Origin: Syntrophomonas sp. DTU018
Lineage (GTDB): Bacteria; Bacillota; Syntrophomonadia; Syntrophomonadales; Syntrophomonadaceae
DNA length: 45,111 nucleotides
Reading direction: 5' to 3'
NCBI GenBank assembly: GCA_001513155.1
Contig: LFSR01000047.1
Coordinates: 1 to 45,111 of the forward strand
Shown here: in pieces, positions 41,317-45,111 of the stretch
How the letters are laid out: each line of letters opens with the position of its first letter
Position numbering within the stretch: position 1 is the stretch's first letter
Program-made: the position numbers and the translations under genes
The notes under the pieces: generated by a model
The model's input: only the letters and a program-made list of their open reading frames with translations
Told to the model about the DNA's origin: nothing
The model's database searches: none

Positions 41317-42150
41317 ATGGGCAACTGCAAATACTGCGGGCAGCCGGCCGGATTCCTGCGCCGCCAGCACAAAGAATGCGCCGCCAAACATGACCAGGGC
41401 TGGCGGAAGATGATAGACCTGGCCCAACAAGCCGCCCAGGGCCAGGGAGATATAAATAGTTTGCATTCCCGGATAAGCAGCATAGCCGCATACAGTTTCG
41501 TACCAGCTGAACAGGTGAACCAAGCTATTATCACAGGCTGGGAACAGGCTGCCGCCCACTTTATTGAGGACGGCAACCTCAGCCTTGAGGAAGAACACCA
41601 GCTAACCCAGTTTGCTGCTCATTTTAATCTTTCCCAGAACGAACTGGATCAGCGCGGTATTTACACTCAGTTTGTCAAAGGAGCAGTGCTGCGCGAGGTC
41701 ATGGAAGGCAAAATACCTGAGCGGGTCAAAACCGATGGACAGCTGCCTTTTAATTTCCAAAAATCCGAATCTCTTATCTGGGTTTTTGATGGTGTAGATT
41801 ATTACGAAGATAAAACCCGCCGCCAGTATGTAGGAGGCAGCTCGGGAGTCAGCATCCGGGTAGCCAAAGGGGTATATTTTCGCACCGGCGGTTTTAAAGG
41901 CCACCCCGTAGAAACCACCGAGCGAGTCCATATGGGGACCGGCATCATGGCCGTAACCAACAAACACATCTACTTTACCAGCCCCCAGAAAACCTTCCGG
42001 GTGCGCCTGGACAAAATCGTCTCCTTCATGCCCTTTTCCGATGGAGTCGGCATCCAGCGGGACGCCGCCACCGCCAAACCCCAGTTTTTCATCACCGGGG
42101 ACGGCTGGTTTACCTATAACCTGCTGATGAATGTAGGGAATGTGGAGTAG
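41317..42150 (+). CDS. Zinc-finger protein of unknown function with C-terminal PH/GRAM-like region
   Basis: I cannot name this 277-residue family with confidence. The N-terminus has a compact metal site (CKYCGQPAGFLRRQHKECAAKH: two Cys, then His and Cys). The middle (about 45-140) is helical, with two similar stretches (AEQVNQAIITGWEQAAAHFI and LSQNELDQRGIYTQFVKGAV). The C-terminal 130 residues are strand-rich and contain GTGIMAVTNKHIYFTSPQKTFRVRLDKIVSF, resembling bacterial PH-like domains that bind lipid or protein. The ATG at 41317 has AGGAGA upstream. It lies between the TAC operon and a PLD-SNF2 helicase gene, 51 bp before the latter, and may be co-transcribed with it. Its role in that setting is unknown. 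Confidence 0.7.
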   Translation: MGNCKYCGQPAGFLRRQHKECAAKHDQGWRKMIDLAQQAAQGQGDINSLHSRISSIAAYSFVPAEQVNQAIITGWEQAAAHFIEDGNLSLEEEHQLTQFAAHFNLSQNELDQRGIYTQFVKGAVLREVMEGKIPERVKTDGQLPFNFQKSESLIWVFDGVDYYEDKTRRQYVGGSSGVSIRVAKGVYFRTGGFKGHPVETTERVHMGTGIMAVTNKHIYFTSPQKTFRVRLDKIVSFMPFSDGVGIQRDAATAKPQFFITGDGWFTYNLLMNVGNVE

Positions 42151-42201
42151 ACAAGAGGCTGATTAGAAATTAGATAGTTTTGAAAGTGTGAAGGTGATTA
42201 A

Positions 42202-45111
42202 ATGCCTAAAATCTACGATAACATTGAAAACCACTTAAAAGGTGGATTATTGATAACTCTAGACAGTTCTTATCGAGCCGATTTCTGTGTCGGTTACTTT
42301 AATCTTAGAGGATGGAAACTGCTTCAGGAATCAGTGGATAAATTTCAAGGCGGTGAAAACTGTTGCCGACTTCTGGTGGGAATGCAAAGGCCAGAAGAGG
42401 ATTTATTACGACAGGCTTTGGCTGGTAAAGAAGAAGGGCTGATGGACCCGCCGAAAGCCCTAGAAATCAAAAAAGAAATAGCTCGTTCATTCAGACGGCA
42501 GCTTACTTTTGGGATACCCACTGCCGAAGATGAAACCAGCCTCCAAAAGCTTAAACAGCAGTTAATGCAGGAAAAAGTGAAAATTAAACTCTTCCTGCAA
42601 TATCCTCTGCACGCTAAGCTGTACTTGATGCATAGAAACGATCCTCTGGCGCCATTGATCGGCTATGTGGGAAGCAGCAATTTAACTATGGCGGGTTTAA
42701 CTGCGCAAGGTGAGCTTAATGTGGATGTACTGGAGCAGGATGCTGCGCTAAAACTCAGCCAATGGTTTGAAGACCGCTGGAATGATCGCTGGTGCATTGA
42801 CATCAGCAAGGAACTTATTGAAATCCTGGATGAGAGCTGGGCCAGCGACAAGTTGATTCCACCTTATTACATCTATTTAAAAATGGCGTACCATCTTTCC
42901 CAGGAAGCCCGGAGCGGCATCAGTGATTATATAGTACCGAAAAAACTGCAGGAAGAATTACTTCCTTTCCAGGCGAAAGCTGTTAGCGTAGCCGCCAGGC
43001 ATTTAGACAAACGGGGCGGAGTTTTGGTCGGGGATGTGGTGGGCCTTGGTAAGACTCTTACCGCTACAGCTATAGCCAAACTTTTTGAGGAAACATTTTT
43101 TACGGAAACCCTGGTTATATGTCCGAAGAACCTTACCCCCATGTGGGAAGATTACGTACATCGTTATCAACTGCGAGGAAAAGTCCAGAGCATATCCCAA
43201 GTGAAATCAGACTTTGTAGAAAAGACTCCCCGTTATAGAGTAGTAATAATTGACGAGAGTCATAATCTCCGCAATCGTCAGGGCAAACGCTATGCATTAA
43301 TAAAAGAGTATATTGAAAAAAATGAAAGCAAGGTCATTCTGTTAACCGCTACACCATACAACAAAAGCTATCTGGACATATCCAACCAACTTCGCTTGTT
43401 TATCCCTGAAGACAAGGATATTGGCATTATGCCGGAAAAGTTTATTAATAGTGTGGGCGGTGCTACAGAGTTTGTGGCTCGTTACCAGTATCATCCCAGT
43501 ACTCTCCTGGCTTTTGAGAAAAGCAATTTTATTGAAGACTGGCAACAATTATTGAAACTATATATGGTCCGCAGAACCCGCACGTTTATAAAAAACAACT
43601 ATGCCGAATGGGACCCTGACAAAAAACAATATTATATTTCTTTCAGCGATGGAACCAAAAATTATTTTCCGAACCGCATACCCCAAAAAGTTGAATATAG
43701 TTTTGATGAAAAGGATCCTGATGATATCTACGTTAGGCTATATTCCTCAGAAGTAGTAGATAAGATAAACCGGTTACATCTGGCCCGCTATGGGTTAGGA
43801 AATTATATAGACACCCAGTCTGCCGGAAAACTCAGCAAAGATGAAGAACGCATCATAGCCAACCTGTCCAGGGCAGGCAGACGCTTGATGGGCTTCTGCC
43901 GTACCAATCTGTTTAAGCGTTTGGAAAGCAGTGGTTTTTCATTTTTAATTTCATTAGCCCGGCATGTACTCCGGAATACCGTTTTCTTATATGCTATCCA
44001 GAATGGCCTGCCTATTCCCATTGGAGAGCAGGAGAAAGCTGACATTGATGAGTTTTTGGAAGAAGATGAGCAATGGAATAGCGAGGTCAATTTCTCTTTT
44101 ATTACCGATCGCCGCCAATACTGGAAGTTAGCAGAGGAAGTATATGAACATTGCCAGAGGGATAAACAGAAATTTGATTGGCTGGACAGCAAGCTATTTA
44201 TACCTGAATTAGCCCAGGAACTGGAGGAAGACATACAAACCATATTGACTATTATTGATATCGGCAAACATTGGGATCCAGCCAGGGACAAGCATCTTAA
44301 CGCTCTGGAAGAGCTATGTACAGGCAAGCATGCCACAGAAAAAATAATTGTATTTACCCAGTTTGCCGACACAGCCCGCTACCTTTACCAACAACTGTAC
44401 AACCGGGGAATTGAAAATATAGCCTGTGTTACTGGAGATGTGGAGAACCCCACTGAATATGCTCACCGCTTCAGCCCAGTCAGCAACGGCATTATGAAGC
44501 ACGTTCCTGACGAACTGCGCATTTTAATCAGTACTGATGTTCTCAGTGAAGGACAAAACCTGCAGGATGGGCATATCGTTGTCAACTATGATTTGCCCTG
44601 GGCTTTAATACGCCTTATCCAAAGGGCCGGACGCGTGGACCGGATTGGGCAGAAGTCTCCCAATATTATTTGCTATTCATTTTTACCCCAGGATGGACTG
44701 GAAAGAATAATTAATTTAAGAAACCGCCTGGCACAGCGTATCACTGAGAATTCCGAGGTAGTCGGATCAGATGAGGTCTTTTTCGATGGCGATCCGGTGA
44801 ATATAGCCGATCTTTATAATGAAAAAGCCGGTCTGCTGGATGATGATGAGGGAGAAGTGGATCTGACTTCCCAGGCCTATGAAATATGGAACCAGGCCGC
44901 CATGGCTAATCCAGCCCTAAAGAAGATTATTCCAGCCATGCCGGATGTGGTTTACTCTACAAAACCTGGAGAAAGTGGAAGTGGCTTTAGAAACGGAGTT
45001 ATAACTTTTGTCCGCAACAGCTTTGGCTTTGAAGGATTAACCTGGCTGGATGATACAGGTAAGGTGATATCAACAAATCAGTCCCGTATCTTAAAGGCTG
45101 CCGAATGTTCC
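42202..45111 (+). CDS. PLD-domain SNF2-type helicase, truncated by the window end
   Basis: The frame is open for 970 codons to the end of the window, so the C-terminus is missing. An N-terminal PLD-like nuclease domain (about residues 1-200) carries a single HxK motif (HAKLYLMHRND) with GYVGSSNLTMAGL. The SF2/SNF2 ATPase follows: LLPFQAKAV, Walker A DVVGLGKTLTA near 275, motif II VVIIDESHNLRN near 350, LLTATPYN near 380, then the C-terminal helicase half with STDVLSEGQNLQDGHIVVNYD and LIQRAGRVDRIGQ. This architecture is found in prokaryotic defence-type helicases; no methylase or other partner is in the window to fix the system. AAGGTGA precedes the ATG. Confidence 0.88.
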   Translation, partial: MPKIYDNIENHLKGGLLITLDSSYRADFCVGYFNLRGWKLLQESVDKFQGGENCCRLLVGMQRPEEDLLRQALAGKEEGLMDPPKALEIKKEIARSFRRQLTFGIPTAEDETSLQKLKQQLMQEKVKIKLFLQYPLHAKLYLMHRNDPLAPLIGYVGSSNLTMAGLTAQGELNVDVLEQDAALKLSQWFEDRWNDRWCIDISKELIEILDESWASDKLIPPYYIYLKMAYHLSQEARSGISDYIVPKKLQEELLPFQAKAVSVAARHLDKRGGVLVGDVVGLGKTLTATAIAKLFEETFFTETLVICPKNLTPMWEDYVHRYQLRGKVQSISQVKSDFVEKTPRYRVVIIDESHNLRNRQGKRYALIKEYIEKNESKVILLTATPYNKSYLDISNQLRLFIPEDKDIGIMPEKFINSVGGATEFVARYQYHPSTLLAFEKSNFIEDWQQLLKLYMVRRTRTFIKNNYAEWDPDKKQYYISFSDGTKNYFPNRIPQKVEYSFDEKDPDDIYVRLYSSEVVDKINRLHLARYGLGNYIDTQSAGKLSKDEERIIANLSRAGRRLMGFCRTNLFKRLESSGFSFLISLARHVLRNTVFLYAIQNGLPIPIGEQEKADIDEFLEEDEQWNSEVNFSFITDRRQYWKLAEEVYEHCQRDKQKFDWLDSKLFIPELAQELEEDIQTILTIIDIGKHWDPARDKHLNALEELCTGKHATEKIIVFTQFADTARYLYQQLYNRGIENIACVTGDVENPTEYAHRFSPVSNGIMKHVPDELRILISTDVLSEGQNLQDGHIVVNYDLPWALIRLIQRAGRVDRIGQKSPNIICYSFLPQDGLERIINLRNRLAQRITENSEVVGSDEVFFDGDPVNIADLYNEKAGLLDDDEGEVDLTSQAYEIWNQAAMANPALKKIIPAMPDVVYSTKPGESGSGFRNGVITFVRNSFGFEGLTWLDDTGKVISTNQSRILKAAECS

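Noticed and set aside
1-45111. tRNA or rRNA genes
   Set aside because: No clover-leaf with a recognisable T-loop (GGTTCGAATCC-like) and matching acceptor stem was found on either strand by eye; a covariance-model scan was not possible.

Overview
The window looks like chromosomal DNA from a spore-forming, probably anaerobic member of the Firmicutes/Clostridia, plausibly a fatty-acid-degrading relative of the Syntrophomonadaceae (the taxon is an inference). The signs are a CotF-type spore-coat gene, a perfect CIRCE operator for HrcA, a c-di-AMP (ydaO/yuaA-type) riboswitch before a glycine-betaine transporter, a giant BadF/HgdC-type acyl-CoA dehydratase activase, an acyl-CoA synthetase/enoyl-CoA hydratase pair, and Gram-positive AGGAGG ribosome-binding sites. 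No rRNA, tRNA or CRISPR array was seen.

Layout. 63-3077 is a three-gene insertion element (DUF6431 protein, DDE transposase, ExeA/TnsC-like ATPase). It has 75-nt terminal inverted repeats but frameshifts in two of its genes, and it lies in the 3' end of a PLD-DEAD helicase gene (3046-5400, minus) that also carries a nonsense codon. 5.5-9.5 kb holds TspO, a broken cyclic-nucleotide-binding/DUF2225 gene, a von Willebrand A protein and a macrodomain protein. 9.5-14.6 kb holds the giant activase with a divergent TetR regulator and two matching palindromic operators between them. 15.2-19.1 kb holds the acyl-CoA synthetase, the enoyl-CoA hydratase and a second TetR. 19.3-21.9 kb holds a BON protein, two small spore-coat-like genes and an HPP membrane protein. 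21.9-25.1 kb is the osmolyte ABC transporter under its riboswitch. 25.4-29.5 kb holds a CIRCE-controlled Hsp20 and two chemoreceptors. 29.7-36.8 kb holds endonuclease IV (frameshifted in an A8 run), an iron alcohol dehydrogenase, a bacteriohemerythrin, a gluconolactonase-like protein, a secreted protein of unknown function and a DUF362-ferredoxin protein. 36.8-37.7 kb is almost pure repeat. 37.8-45.1 kb is an accessory region: an HTH-Uma2 fusion, two unknown membrane proteins, a toxin-antitoxin-SecB chaperone (TAC) operon with its own promoter/operator, a zinc-finger protein of unknown function, and a PLD-SNF2 helicase running off the end.

The most unusual signal is non-coding. A REP-like palindromic repeat family (about 35 nt, ends GAGATCGCC/GCGATGACA, variable inner stem) fills most intergenic gaps. 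At two places a pair of these repeats sits in a cassette whose ends read roughly TCAGAGTGTYRAAAAA, and the cassette lies between two exact 26-nt copies of the local intrinsic-terminator hairpin. The left copy keeps the upstream A-tract and the right copy keeps the T-tract. A third locus shows a degraded version. This looks like a small non-autonomous element that targets terminator hairpins and duplicates the whole hairpin on insertion.

Several genes carry single-base frameshifts or stops (DUF6431, ATPase, helicase, DUF2225 protein, Nfo). They may be true decay, slippage, or errors in a draft assembly; the sequence alone cannot tell these apart.
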